Origin: Schizophyllum amplum
Lineage: Eukaryota > Basidiomycota > Agaricomycetes > Agaricales > Schizophyllaceae
Reading direction: 5' to 3'
Length of the DNA stretch: 64,000 nucleotides
Assembly: GCA_007026445.1 (NCBI GenBank)
Contig: VDMD01000007.1
Location: forward strand, 62,001-126,000
Below the pieces are notes generated by a model. It was not told the DNA's origin, did no database searches, and was given only the letters and a program-made list of their open reading frames with translations. The translations under genes were made by a program, and so were the position numbers. Below are positions 47,118-62,767 of this stretch, one piece after another (position 1 is the stretch's first letter; each line of letters starts with the position of its first letter).

Positions 47118-47542
47118 TCTTGCTTACGCATTACACCGGACTGGAGATGCATATTTATCACGTCGGTCAACGAGCGGAAACAGTGCCGCCGTTCTCTAGT
47201 ACCTATCTAATAGCGCAGTGAGTCGGTCGGATTTGGGTGGACATCGTTGGATCGAATATGCCACTCATATGCTCATGATTATTGATGTGATGCCCGTGTG
47301 AAGGCAATGCTCGTGAACAGCGTAGCGTGGTAGTTATTCGCAGTTTAATTGTAGGCAAGAAAAAAGACATCAAAGAGATAAATAGACTGGAGTCGACGCA
47401 TAGTACTCAAGAGTTACAAAGGTGACTATAGATATAAAAGGTGAGGGCTATTGTAGAAGCCTTCTGATAATGCTACACTGATTAGGGTGGTCTAGTATAA
47501 TAGCGATTGTTACGCTCGAGTCAAGCCAAGTCGATATATTTA
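47118..47542. other. Convergent intergenic region
   Basis: A/T-rich 3' flanks of HFI1 and the terpene synthase gene; nothing else recognised. Confidence 0.45.
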
Positions 47543-48945
47543 TTAGATGCTCTCGAGGTCAGAGTCAGAGTCAGAGTCGCCCGAGTTTCGCTCACGAGGC
47601 CGCAACGTCACGATCCTAGTGCGCTTTACCTCGAGGTGCTCCTCGCCGAAGTAGCGGACGGTCTCGAAGCTCCAGCTGGAATATATAGTTAGCCTCGGGG
47701 ATAAAGCAGGAAACAGAACATCACGTACTCAATGTTACCGCGGACCCAGAATCCGACGGCGTCCGCATATCGGGCCACGCTAGCGTCAATCTCGGGGTTC
47801 CAGGATGGCAGGTTGGCACGACCGCGGAGATACTGATCCATGAGCTCCTTGGTCAACTCGCCCAGGTAGTCCGCAACGCTCTGAATGTCGATGCCGCGCT
47901 CTTGCATGAGGACAGTGACGACGTTGTTGCCGCTGCAGGTCGAGGTCAGACATATGACAAGACAGATGCGGAGGGCACCGCCTCACCTTAGCCCCTTCGC
48001 TTGCTCCATGTTGTAGGAGTACAGATCCTGATGATGGAACGCGTCAGCACGTGGTAGTAAGGACGCCGCAAAAGCACCCGTACGTTATGCCAGCACACTA
48101 GATCGGCACCAGCCCAGTAGATCTCCTGAAAAGCGGGATCTTCGAAAACGTATTCCGGAAGGTCGATGCCGAGGCAGTACTGCATAAGTTGTTACTTCTG
48201 GTCGTGACGGTTGAGATCGGCGACGCGTACCTCGAAGAGGCCGAAGCAGAGGCGGATAGCGCTGTTCTCGCGGCGCAAGGGGACAAAATCCTTGAGAGGA
48301 TAGACGCGGCCCTCCTCGCGCAGCTCAGCCTCTGTGCTGACCGCGTTGATGTAGTCTTCGCAGTGCTTCAAAAAGCGGCGGAAAGACTGTGGACCAATAC
48401 GCGCGGTGAGGCGCTCACGGAACCTAGGGCAAGGTAAGTATGCTGTTGAGCAGAGCTGAGAGAAGTGTACGAACTCTTTAGTCATCTGGTAGAGCTTGGT
48501 GCCCTCGTCTTCCGTGGAGCCCTTCATGGTGCGGACGTAGATGTTACCGGTCTCCCTAGCATCATGGCCATTTTGCTCGTCGCTAACCTCGTCTACGACG
48601 AAAAGAAGGTTTACCTGGCGGCGATGAGCACTGAGAGGATGTAGAAGAGATGCTAAGGACTCACAAAGTCGCAGCACGTACGGAACTCGTCATAGCCAGC
48701 GTACGGATAGCAGTGTGAAACGAGGAGCTCGTTCATCCTTTGACAATGTCAGTACGTGCGACGCGACGACAAAAGGGTTATACTCACCCCTGCACGAAAT
48801 AGGCGCGCTTCTTGTCGACGAAGACATCAAAGCTGTTGACCCAATCCCGGGATTCTTTCGCGGCCGCCTCGTAGTGGGGGTTCGTCGCGCCTTTGAGGGC
48901 GGAGCAGGTCGCGTCGAGGTCTGGTAGAACAAATCGGGAAGGCAT
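47543..48945 (-). CDS. Sesquiterpene synthase (class I terpene cyclase, basidiomycete type)
   Basis: Exons 47543-47675, 47729-47932, 47987-48027, 48084-48179, 48231-48423, 48475-48614, 48665-48737, 48788-48945 give 345 aa, the usual size. Metal-binding motifs: D85-E-V-S-D (FVVDEVSDE), the NSE triad at 220-228 ([10 protein letters not shown]), and the C-terminal RY pair at about 309-310 (ETVRYFG). The start [10 protein letters not shown] and WVNSFDVF fit agaricomycete synthases. The family ionises farnesyl diphosphate and cyclises it to sesquiterpenes. The D(E)xxD variant is seen in several basidiomycete clades including protoilludene synthases, but the product cannot be assigned from sequence. 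A strong TATA box lies 85 bp upstream. Confidence 0.93.
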
Positions 48946-51303
48946 AGCGAGTAAAAGATGTGCAAGACGAGGAGATGAGTGGAAGAGTGGTAGGACTGAA
49001 GAGTGAGGGATATTGATGACTGCAAGGCCTTTTATACAGGTACGGATAGCCGCCGCGCTGAGTGGATCTCAGGTCGGACTCTCCATTCCTGTCCGACCCA
49101 AGAGAGGATCTCAGATCTGCTCAGACGTTATGTGCGGCACCGCGGCGTCCGGAGCACGCATCAGTTGGTCTGGCGCTGCAAGGGCGTAGGAGATATCAAG
49201 GCCGGTGAGCGTACCGCCGCGGTGCAAGCTGACAAGCAAACTGATGACAGTGGCAATTTTGTAGAAACGGAGGAATAGGCCGACACTCCTGCAAAGGCGA
49301 TGAGTATGACGGTCTAGTAAGATTTCACCAACGCCCGGCGCGCGTCCTAACACGTACGATCCGCATCGTGCGCGTCGCAGTTGTTGTTGAACCTGGTGCG
49401 CGCGTGCCGCTGGCGTGGCGAAGCGAAAGTGCCGCCCGCGTGGGCGTCTCGCGCGCCAGGCCGGTGGTGATCGGAACCAAATCGGATCAAAAGCAGCCAG
49501 ATGAAGGACAAGGCTTGGGCAATCTGCCCTGCCGGCTATGGCAGCTGAGTCCTTTCAGGCGGATCTGGTAAGATCTCAACGCAACTGCAGACGCCCTTGA
49601 CAGGGAAAATAACTGAACGTACCGCAGTCGTACAGTCGGTTCTGTAGGGCTCCGTGGGTGCCCATAAGGCTACCTGTAGCTGAGCTGTAGTGGCTCCACC
49701 GCGCACGGAGTGATGGTCAATGACGGTCGCGGTTGTGTTTGGACGAGTATGCTGTGTATAGCACGCACTAGAATGGGATGCCCGTTAGGACCGAGAAATC
49801 TGAGGCGGGGTGTCGCGGGGCGAAGAGCATCGGTCCGGACATGAAAGCTTCGTCGTCGCCATAGTTCTAACCGCGGTATGCTAGGCGCAAATCCGCGGCC
49901 CCGCCTACGCTCGAGCTCGGGCTCGAATCTATCAGAGGTATATTGGACAAATTTGCAAGGACTCGATACCAATTCGGAGACAGCAGAGCCGTCATCGCAC
50001 CTCTCGCAACCAGGAGCCGCGGTCTAGTGGTGGATCAAGACGCGCCGCAGCTACTTACATGGATATAATAATCAGTACAATTTTGAGAGAGGCTGAGAAA
50101 GAGGAAACGCACCGGTGAGTCGATGCCGGGCGCCGGCTATGCCACAAGAAACAAGACCCCGCCAGTAACGGAAGTTCTGCACTAAACGAACATGTCAACA
50201 TGAGTCACGCCGAAAACTTACTGCACTCGAGGCGCACCGCGTACCGCGCCCAAGAGCTCAGGTATAAGCCTTCGCACTTGTATTGCTGAAAATGGGCGGA
50301 AACGAGCTTTCATACCATTCTAGGGGAGCGCCACCACGTACTTCACAATGGGCGTCCTTCGGCCTGGTCTCCGTATACTACACACCAACAGTACTTGCCT
50401 CTCAACCCCACCGATATAGTAGTATATGTCGTGCAAATGTCGTATGTCCTGCAATGAATCATTCAGCGGCGTGCGAAGAAACAAGTATTGAAAGTTGGAC
50501 ATGATCATAGATCGTATGGAGATCTACTAACCTCTGACGATAATCTCTGGAGAGACGCCAGAGCCCAAGGCTATGCAGATGAGGCCCTATCATTGCTGCT
50601 CGATGACTGAGGCACGAGAGGTGGAACGGTGACTCATGATTTAGGGCGACTTACCGCTCAGAGCATTCCACTGCAAGGCGTGTGGGTGCGTCTGTCTTGA
50701 CACACGGAACGTCGTGCCACTGGCACATATATTCATGAATGCAGTGGTGGGAGTGCCTCTTGCGATGCGCAAGAGAATGTGAGGGCGGTCGCGGAGTGCA
50801 TGAATTCGGAATACTACACACCAAGACGACATTGCCCGCCAGTCTTCGCTGGGACTTGGCTGAGACGTATACTCGACGGCAACTATGCGAAGCAACACAT
50901 CCTGCTGCCATAAATTTAGCACGAATCCTGCAGTCAGGACTGAGTACTCACCTCAAGATTCCGTACCTATCCCATCATCTGCTACACCCGCTTGCAGACT
51001 GGGCGGGATGTTCTGAAGTGGTAATAGCGCTGTATACGGCAATATGGTGCTGCAGAACGGAGTACACATCGATGCCTTACCTGTTGCGACTACATACGAG
51101 CACCGGACGGGTCTCTGGTGGCGCACTATTTGCCCCAAGAACAAGATGTCGCAAGCTATTCACAATCTCGCCCGAGATGCGCAAGATCCGAGCTCAGGCG
51201 GCATCACAGCGGCCACACACATTTGCGTATGACTAGAATCGACGAATTATGATGGTCTAACAATACAGAGGCGGGACGTACACGCAAAGACACCCAACAG
51301 ACT
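48946..51303. other. 2.36-kb region with no supported gene
   Basis: The largest gene-free stretch here. Apart from the terpene synthase promoter at its left edge I see only short frames, a 14-bp direct repeat (ATACTACACACCAA at 50375 and 50811) and no clear transposon ends. It could be decayed repeat sequence or a non-coding transcript. Confidence 0.4.
49030..49036 (-). promoter_or_regulatory. TATA box of the sesquiterpene synthase gene
   Basis: TATAAAA on the minus strand, 85-91 bp upstream of the start codon at 48945; the best consensus TATA box in the window. Confidence 0.7.
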
Positions 51304-52237
51304 TCAGAAACATATACGATAGCTAGCGTAGCGACCACTCGTCTCGCTGGGTCGGATGATTTTGACAACCTGCCCGCGCCGCAGGCCGAAGTATCTCGCG
51401 ACGGGATCGGCGAGCTGGATGCGCGGCAATTGCGTCTCCTTGAGGCGGCTGGAAACACCAGGTTAGAGACCGGGCGCAACGATGAGGGCGGGAGGAAGTG
51501 GATAGGCGCCGACGACGCGCACGGAGAACAATTACTCACTAACGATCGAGTAGGTCCTTTTTCTCCTGCGGTTTGAGGACAACGTGTTGAGGGACGAGGG
51601 TGTGATGAGTAATGTTCACGAGAAGGTCGGCCTCGGAGAATTCCTCTAGCCTGTAGTTTGCAGACATGGCTAGGATAACCTGCATATCTTATGAGGGAGC
51701 TGCGCGCGAAGAGTAGCGAGAAAGCGCACCTTACGCGCTGCGGGAGTCATGTTTCCGGGGAAGATGATGATTCCGCGGTGTATTCCCTTCTCTTCTAATA
51801 TTCCGAGAAGTCTGGAGATTATGAGCCCCCGTGCGGCAGACGGACTTTAGCGCAACGTACTTCCGCATGGTCTTCACGCCAACACTCTTCTCATCAGAGT
51901 AGAACACGAAGATCTGGTCCGTAGGGTCGTCCCGATGATGCGTGAAAAAGTTGAGTGAAGTTCGACTGTAGATGCATTCGTATGACAGGGGGCATCACAG
52001 CGGGGGATAACTCACTCACTCGACCGTCCTTTGGCCGTGGGGAGCGTGGGTCTGCTTGAAGGAGTCGAGGCTCATGTCTACTTCGTAGTCCGCAACCTGG
52101 AAGCCCTGGATCATGTCTCAACATCATTCCCCCACCTATTACAAGGTCATTTCACGTACTCTGTCCTTGACAAGCTCGTGGATCGTGCGGTTAACCTTCC
52201 ACAGGCGTGGGACCTCATCGTCGTTGTCGTTCGACAT
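51304..52237 (-). CDS. RPB5: DNA-directed RNA polymerases I, II and III subunit RPABC1 (Rpb5)
   Basis: Exons 51304-51448, 51540-51679, 51730-51811, 51861-51965, 52020-52105, 52160-52237 give 211 aa, close to yeast Rpb5 (215). The N-terminal jaw module ([20 protein letters not shown], then [19 protein letters not shown] and [15 protein letters not shown]) and the conserved C-terminal assembly module ([38 protein letters not shown], then [20 protein letters not shown]) are complete. It is shared by all three nuclear polymerases and contacts downstream DNA. Divergent from SWD2, with 69 bp between start codons. Confidence 0.97.
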
Positions 52238-52306
52238 GGTGGTAAGAGCCAAAAGTTTTCCCGACGCCGATCACGCGTCGCGCCTGCGCTCTTGTCCGTG
52301 ACCGTC
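52238..52306. promoter_or_regulatory. 69-bp divergent promoter of RPB5 and SWD2
   Basis: Only 69 bp separate the two start codons, so the 5' UTRs are very short or the transcripts overlap. It is GC-rich with a CGATCACGCGTCGCG core and no TATA box. Confidence 0.7.
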
Positions 52307-53671
52307 ATGTCGCGTCCCTCAGGCAGCTCGAGCAATGCCATGCAAGTGACGCAAGAACTGTCCAACCCTCTCATGGTGCGTTGCAGAGCAGTATTCATGC
52401 ATATTCATACTCACTTGCACTCATAGATGAAGTTGAAGCCGGCCCGAATCTTCAAAGGCGCCGTCGAACCTGCGCCTGCGCCTTCCCCAGGCATCTCCCA
52501 GAGGGCGCCAAACCCCGGCCCTCGACACATCACTGGCCTGTCCTTTGATGACCAGGGCAACCAGCTCATCACGGCGGGCGAGGATGAGACATTCAAGCTC
52601 TATAGTTGCAAAACTGGCAAGCGAGTTCCCTCTCCACCGCGACCATACTGAATTGCTGACCGCGAGCAGGCAAATGAAGGTCTTCTACTCGAAGAAATAC
52701 GGTGTCACTCTACCGCGCTTCACCCACAAGAGCACCGCGATTGTGCACGCATCGACCAAAGAAGACGACACGATCCGCTACCACTCCCTCCACGACAACA
52801 AGTACTTGCAGTACTTCAAAGGTCACAAAGGGACCGTGACTTCACTGGAAGTATCTCCCGTAGACGATGGCTTCATATCCGGGTCCATAGACAAGACCGT
52901 CCGCCTCTGGGATCTCCGCGCACCGACATGTCGCGGCCTGCTACCTCTACCATCCCCTCCGATATGCGCCTATGACCCCTCCGGTATCATCTTCGCCGTC
53001 GTCATTAACCGGCACGCTCGCGTGCTCATGTTCGACATGGCATGCTACGACAAAGAACCCTTTCTCGTCGTCGAGCTCACCGACCCCACGCTCTCGCGCA
53101 TTAGCTACCCGCCACGGCCCATCTGCGCGACCTCCCTATCGTTCTCCGCTAACGGCAAATTCCTGCTGATCGGCTGCTCCGGCGACGCGCACTACATCTC
53201 CGACGCCTTCCACGGCAACATTATCGCCAAGCTGGAGGGGCACGTTGGACTTGAGCGGCGGTCCCTCTCCGCGCACGCGACGATCGAACCTACGAGGGGG
53301 TGTAGCGGGGAGGAGGTGTCATGGACCCCGGACAGCAAGTATGTCGTGGGGGGCAGCTTGGACGGCAAGATCATTATGTGGCATATGGAACCGTTGAGCG
53401 GCATGTTGGATAAGATGAATGACGACGAGAGGAAGTCGATGCAAATGATTCGTGTACCACCATTGGTAAAACTCGACGGCCATCCAGGTCCTACCAGATG
53501 CGTCAAGTTCAACCCTCGCCTCATGATGATGGCCTCCGCGGGCTCTGAGCTAGTGAGTAAACTGTTTGTCCTGGGATGAATGCCTCATTCAGTTCTTCTC
53601 AGGCATTTTGGCTGCCCGATCCTGCACCCGATAGCGAGGAAGTGGCGAAGGATATTTTGAAGAAGATGTGA
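52307..53671 (+). CDS. SWD2: WD40 protein Swd2 (COMPASS and cleavage/polyadenylation factor subunit)
   Basis: Exons 52307-52375, 52427-52620, 52670-53552, 53603-53671 give 404 aa. The family signature FYSKKYGV is preceded by ITGLSFDDQGNQLITAGEDE, and followed by IVHASTKEDDTIRYHSLHDN, YLQYFKGHKGTVTSLEVSP, FISGSIDKTVRLWDLRAPTC and WTPDSKYVVGGSLDGKI. WDR82/Swd2 proteins form a seven-bladed propeller that recruits Set1 H3K4 methyltransferase and acts in transcription termination. Intron 2 (52621-52669) has a GC donor and is required to keep the frame into the KVFYSKKYG segment. The first exon carries a poorly conserved N-terminus; an alternative start at 52427 (MKLKPARIF) is possible. Confidence 0.94.
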
Positions 53672-54020
53672 TGGAAGGCGGGCTTCCTGTAAGTATTGTC
53701 CATTGTATCATACGGCTCTCCTATTTCTTGGTGCACACAACTGCCTCAATCTGCGAAGCTCAGACTCGGATTTATTTTGTCGGAACATAGTATTAGCTGC
53801 AGTCGCGGTGTAGGGCTCGGATGGGTGGCTGTGGGTCCCCACAACTCCAAGCACGTGCACAGTTGATCGGAAATCGGCCCTATCGAGCGACGCGCTAACG
53901 TGGCGCTCTTCACCTTCTGACGCACATCGTCCGGTACAGAACTTATCGTTCGCGTCCGGTTCCCATATCCTTCCTTTTCCTCTTTACTCCAGGTTTTTAT
54001 ACCGGTTGGCCAGCTCGAAG
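53672..54020. other. Intergenic region between SWD2 and the TRAP-alpha gene
   Basis: 349 bp of tandem-gene spacing; pyrimidine-rich near 53970-53995 before the downstream start. Nothing else seen. Confidence 0.4.
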
Positions 54021-55425
54021 ATGCGGTTCCACTTGTATCTCAGCGCTGCTCTGTCGCTCCTGACTCTCGGCGCGTTCGCCCAATGTGAGTTCCCTTTTCC
54101 TGCATGCTCGTATGTGGTTTGGGTTCAGCATGAGGGGGACCGCGAGAAAGGCGCTGGGACAGGCGGATTTGTTATGGAGGTCCATGACGGGGCTCGAGAC
54201 ACGCTGACGCTGCAACTGCAGCGGACGAGGCCGAGAAGCAAGAGACGACCATCCTGGGTCCTATCGTCGCTGTGAACGCGTTCTGGCCGGATGAAAACCC
54301 CTTCGGACGTGCGTTTTCGTATCATGTCGCCTTTCATCTGTGCTAACGTGTATCTTGAACAGAAATTGTCAACGGGGAGAAGAACATGCTGGTGCTCAAT
54401 GTCGAGAACAAGTCGGACAAGAACGTCACGCTCCTCAACATTGCGGGCTCGGTAAACAAGCCTGAGACGGGCGCCCTCGTTAAGAACGTCAGTGCTCGTT
54501 CCTTATTGCCTTCATCCCCTTCTACTTCATGCTCGCGTCCCCCCCTCCACAGTTTCTCTATAATTATTACCCTTCCCCTTCCCCAGCTCTGATTTTTAAG
54601 CTCTCTAATCCTTCCGCGTCTATATCTTGCCTGCTCTCTATTTTCTCCCCACTCTAATGTGCATTCATGCTGATCTTTCTTGCAGTTGACGACCTTCCCG
54701 TACGGCGTCTCCTTGGTGGAGAGCGTCGCCCTCAGGCTGCCGTATGAGTTCTTCAGCGAGTGCGTACTGCGGGTTCCTGGCCACAATCTGGTGTACTGAC
54801 GTGTATATGACTCGTAGATTCAAGGTGCTTCACACATATAGCATCTGCGATGCGCAGCTAATCATCACTAGACTGGGGACATTCGCTTGAGCGTCTGGCT
54901 GGACTACGTTGCAGACGTACGTGTGCCAAGTTCTATGAGGAAGACAGAGTGACTGATGTATAAATTCAGGACACCGTGTACCGGGTCTCCGCCTTCGAGG
55001 ACATTGTTCAGGTCGTCGAGCCCGAGCTGTCGATTTTTGACTTCAAGCTGTGAGCTTACTCCTTGATTCCCTTTACCCTTCCCTTCCCTCTATCATAATA
55101 ACCCTGACCCTCACTAATCACTCACCCACCCAGCCTCTCCACGTACCTCATCTCCGCTGCCATCCTCGGTGCCGCCGGCTACTTCGTCTACCTCTCCTAC
55201 GCGCCCGCGCCCAAGCGCGTGCGCGCGAAGAAGGTCGCGGTCAGCACCCCCGTCGCGGTGACGGCAACCGGCGCGGGCGGCTACCAGGAGGAGTGGGTCC
55301 CGGAGCACCATATGAAGAAGACGCGGCAGCGGAAGGGCGGACTGGTCAGCGGTACCAGTGGTGATGAGCTGAGTGGTGCAGAGACGAGCGGGGCGGAGGG
55401 TAAGAAGCGTAAGGGCAGGAAGTAG
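54021..55425 (+). CDS. Translocon-associated protein alpha / Irc22-like ER membrane protein
   Basis: Exons 54021-54084, 54222-54308, 54363-54487, 54686-54759, 54818-54824 (7 nt), 54872-54916, 54970-55049, 55134-55425 give 257 aa. Layout: signal peptide (LYLSAALSLLTLGAFAQ), lumenal beta-sandwich (FWPDENPFGQIVNGEKNML, VTLLNIAGSVNKPETGALV, TTFPYGVSLVESVALRLPYE, VWLDYVADDTVYRVSAFED), a transmembrane helix (YLISAAILGAAGYFVYLSYA) and a basic cytosolic tail. This is the SSR1/TRAP-alpha plan found in fungi as Irc22. The protein sits beside the Sec61 translocon. The 7-nt exon lies between GT-AG introns and is needed for FKTGD in frame. Confidence 0.9.
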
Positions 55426-56228
55426 GCGTAGCCTCGAACTAGCCTCGAACGAGCGCGCAAAATATGTGTATCCCTATGGATGAGGGAAGGACTGTAGCTG
55501 TAGTTACTTGCCTGGATCTTTGGGAAAACATAAAATGACTACGCGGCGTAAACTGAGAGATGTGGGAGGACGGTTGTGGTCACTGAGTGACGGCCTAAAT
55601 TCCTGAACTATTGTCGCTCGGAAGGCAGGAGACTCTTCGGATGACTTCAACAAGGATAAACATGCTCATGTTGCCTTCTGGACTGGTCTGTCATCACTTC
55701 TTCCCGCCCATCTTGATGAAGCTAACTTGAGGCGTTCGTCTATCATCGTCGCAGAAACATTCGCCTTCAACAACCCCTCTCAATCCTTTGCCTAGATTAC
55801 CGCGGAATAATACCGATATGAGGTGAATAAATTTATACTCGTGATTCTTGCACCTTACGAGCTCGGTAGGCGACCGTCTGAATCTGGACTTTGAAGAGCT
55901 CGGCAGCCTGGAGAAATGAATAGCTCCTTGCGACTGTTCTGCAGCAAACTGCATCCAAAGTCGTGCTTTCCATCATACGGACGCATAGTTTACAGCAGTC
56001 GCCAGAGATCATAAAGGCTAGAGACTCGTGAACGTGTCGAGGAGGAGAACATGGAGTTCCCTCTCGAACGGCGCCGGTCCGGTCTTCCGAGCCGCTCTCC
56101 AGGCCTCTGCCAAACAGGAAATAACAACGGCCCAAGGCAGCATTGAACGGCGACGACGGCCCTTGCCTTGGACTTCCTTCCCCTGCTCCCCCTTGCCGCT
56201 GCTCGGCGCTCTATAGTCGCCCACGACA
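55426..56228. other. Intergenic region, no gene supported
   Basis: 803 bp upstream of the MYST gene. A minus-strand frame ending SFIKMGGKK at about 55697, with possible exons up to 56130, was examined but its parts do not form a protein I recognise. Confidence 0.35.
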
Positions 56229-60377
<4,149 letters not shown>

Positions 60378-60966
60378 CATTTTCATGGGGATGTACTGCA
60401 TGTCGTTTATTTCCTTGCCAGCGAGTTTATCGTAGGTATTTTCTTGGCTGTATACTAGCTGTGCACTATGGGTACTCACGAAGCGTGCAATTGGAATCGC
60501 GTCGGCGTTGGCGAGTGTCCACGATGAACATGTCTGCTTGCAGTGAAGTTGTGATTTTTCGCCACCTCCGACTCCCGCGGTGTACTAAGTATACTCGTGA
60601 GTAACGATTCCTCTGCGTTCTCGTGCACTTGCTTATGCATTTTGCCAGTCGGGCATACCGCAGGCTTGAGTTGAACTGCCTTCCAACCCTTTGGGGGATA
60701 GCCTACCCGTGACACTTTCGATGCGGAACCGCAACCTTCGATTCTCGATTCAAGACAACCATGGCCTCTTCGGTAATACTTTTCGGCGCTTCTCCGTGTT
60801 CGCTCGTGTGGTGAGTTTCTCTCGAGGGTGTCTTCGAATTTGATCCGAGTCTACTGGCGGATATAAACCGCCGCGTTGGACCAACGCGTAATCAGTATAA
60901 ATACGAGGCGTTGCCCGTGCTCGCCACGGCAGTTTCGATGAGTGCTAGCCCTTGCCCGCAACCACC
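60378..60966. other. Promoter region of the second arrestin-like gene
   Basis: 589 bp; TATAAATA at 60896-60903 is 64-71 bp upstream of the arrestin-like ATG. No gene seen. Confidence 0.45.
60896..60903 (+). promoter_or_regulatory. TATA box of the arrestin-like gene at 60967
   Basis: TATAAATA, 64-71 bp upstream of the start codon. Confidence 0.65.
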
Positions 60967-62767
60967 ATGTCCTCGGGATCCGTCAGCTTTGTACGCCCAT
61001 CAACAGCGCCCGCCGGGCGAAGTAGCAGCGTCCGGCGTCTCTTCTCACGCGGCGTGCCGGGGCGCCCCCATGATCTTGCTCTTCCTCCAGGTCTTCATGA
61101 CGGGGCAGGCGAGGACAACGCGTCAGGTGGGGAGGGCGACGAGACGGCAGCGCTGCCTGGGTACGCCGAGCGCGCGCCCTCCCCCCCTGCCGGCTTCAAC
61201 TCAGCGCCGCGCGAGCACACGCTGCACATGACGCACAAGAAGCGCGTGTGGGCGTCGTTGAAGCTCGTCAGCCACGCGCTCGCCTCGCGCTCGGCGGGCG
61301 ACGCCCCCGTCTTTATGGAGGGCAATCTTATCAAGGGCACGCTTGCGCTTGATCTAGACGCTGCAGAACCGATTACGAAGATCTATGTGGAGGTGAGCCG
61401 GCCTGAACGCGCCTATACAGGCTACCGTGCTTGACCAAGCCAAAGATATCAGGCCGGTATCTGAATGACCGATACCCATACCGGCACGACTTCACTTTTC
61501 TGTCGTTGGTACACAAGTTATGGACGACCAACGATGGCGATCCGAACCAGCTTAACGACGGGCGCTTCCGCGGTAAGCTGAAGGGCTACTATCGCTGGCC
61601 TTTCTCCATCGAGCTGCCGGCCACGATGGACGTTCCGCACGACCTTCAGCACGGTGCAGCTGCAAAGGCAATCCGTCTCCCGCCGACATTCCTTGAGAAG
61701 AGCGTGCCGGCATCGATCTATTACCACTTCGAGGCTGTCATCGTGCGAGGAGGCCTCTTCCGACACCACCACAAGTCAGTGGCAGGGCTCGTACCGAGAA
61801 ACCGTGCCTCAGGCGCTTACTGCGATGACAACAGGATCAGCACCATGTTTTTCTACCACCCGCGTATTCAGCCGCCGCCTGCATCGGAGCTCCGACAACT
61901 CGCGTACCACGCGAACAGCGCGCTTCTCGGGCCGGACGAGGACCCTACAGGTTACCTTACCCGCAAGGTGCGCAATGGCCAAGCGTCCCGTCTCCACCCC
62001 TAAACCGCCCACCCAGGTCAAGACCCGCGGGACGCTCTACGGCAAACGCGACGTCTTCACGTCCATCTCTGTGCGTCGTGCGCCCCCGCCCCGCACGCGC
62101 GCTCCCGCTTACGCCCCTCTCAGCTCTCCCTGGCGCTCCCCGTGCGTGGAGTGTTCCCGACCCATGACCTATAGCTCATGCCCCACCGCAGCTTTCGTAT
62201 ACCCGCGGCACCGTGATACCATGCAGCCTGACAATTTCGTGCGCGGACGCTCCCGCGCTCGACGCTCTCGCGCGCCCCGCGCACCTCTCCGTCCACCTGC
62301 AGCGCCGGCTGAGCATGCGCGTAGCGGCGCCGACTGGCCACCGCCGTGCCGCCACTACCACCACCCCTACGGCGCCCACGGACCAAGCCACGCCAGTGTC
62401 CCGCGCGGTATGGTGGCCCGCCGCAGCAGGGACAGGCGGGCAGCGCGCCACGTTCCGTGGTGAAATATGGCTACCGCGGAATCTCAAACCGTCTTTCGCG
62501 ATCCCATATTTCAGCCTCAATGTGAGTGTCATTTTCAGTTTTCATTTTCTGAATGCGCGATCGGGTCGAATATTGTGGCACGCTGACGCCGAGCAACTAC
62601 AGTACTCCGTGGTGCTTCTACCGTTGTCTGCCAGCTTCTACGTTCCAGAGGATAAGGGGGTGCTACTGGAAGAAACTGTCGAGATCGCGACAGTCCCGGC
62701 TGTCGGTCCCAAGGCGCGAAGGTACGCGCCGTCCGCGACCGCAGACAGGCCGTCAGAACTGGGATGA
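60967..62767 (+). CDS. Arrestin-fold protein (paralogue of the gene at 19737-21423)
   Basis: Exons 60967-61392, 61446-61774, 61835-61967, 62017-62070, 62192-62521, 62603-62767 give 478 aa. After a Ser/Pro-rich leader, the arrestin N-domain runs FMEGNLIKGTLALDLDAAEP, ITKIYVEISGRY, FTFLSLVHKLW, WPFSIELPATMDVP, LEKSVPASIYYHFEAVIVRG. The C-domain runs RGTLYGKRDVFTSISLSYTR, GTVIPCSLTISCADAPALDA, ATFRGEIWLPRNLKPSF and YSVVLLPLSASFYVPEDKG. The order of blocks and several splice sites match the paralogue. A role in trafficking or signalling adaptors is expected from the fold; no ubiquitin-ligase-binding PPxY motif was seen. Confidence 0.85.

Noticed and set aside
42632..48945. Terpene biosynthetic gene cluster (ERG3, reductase, cyclase)
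   Set aside because: Hfi1, a general coactivator subunit, lies inside the stretch and no P450 or transporter is present; the claim is reduced to a low-confidence observation.
55694..56135. Possible small minus-strand gene ending SFIKMGGKK
   Set aside because: Several splice combinations were tried, but none yielded a protein with recognisable fold or consistent start; kept only as a note in the intergenic entry.
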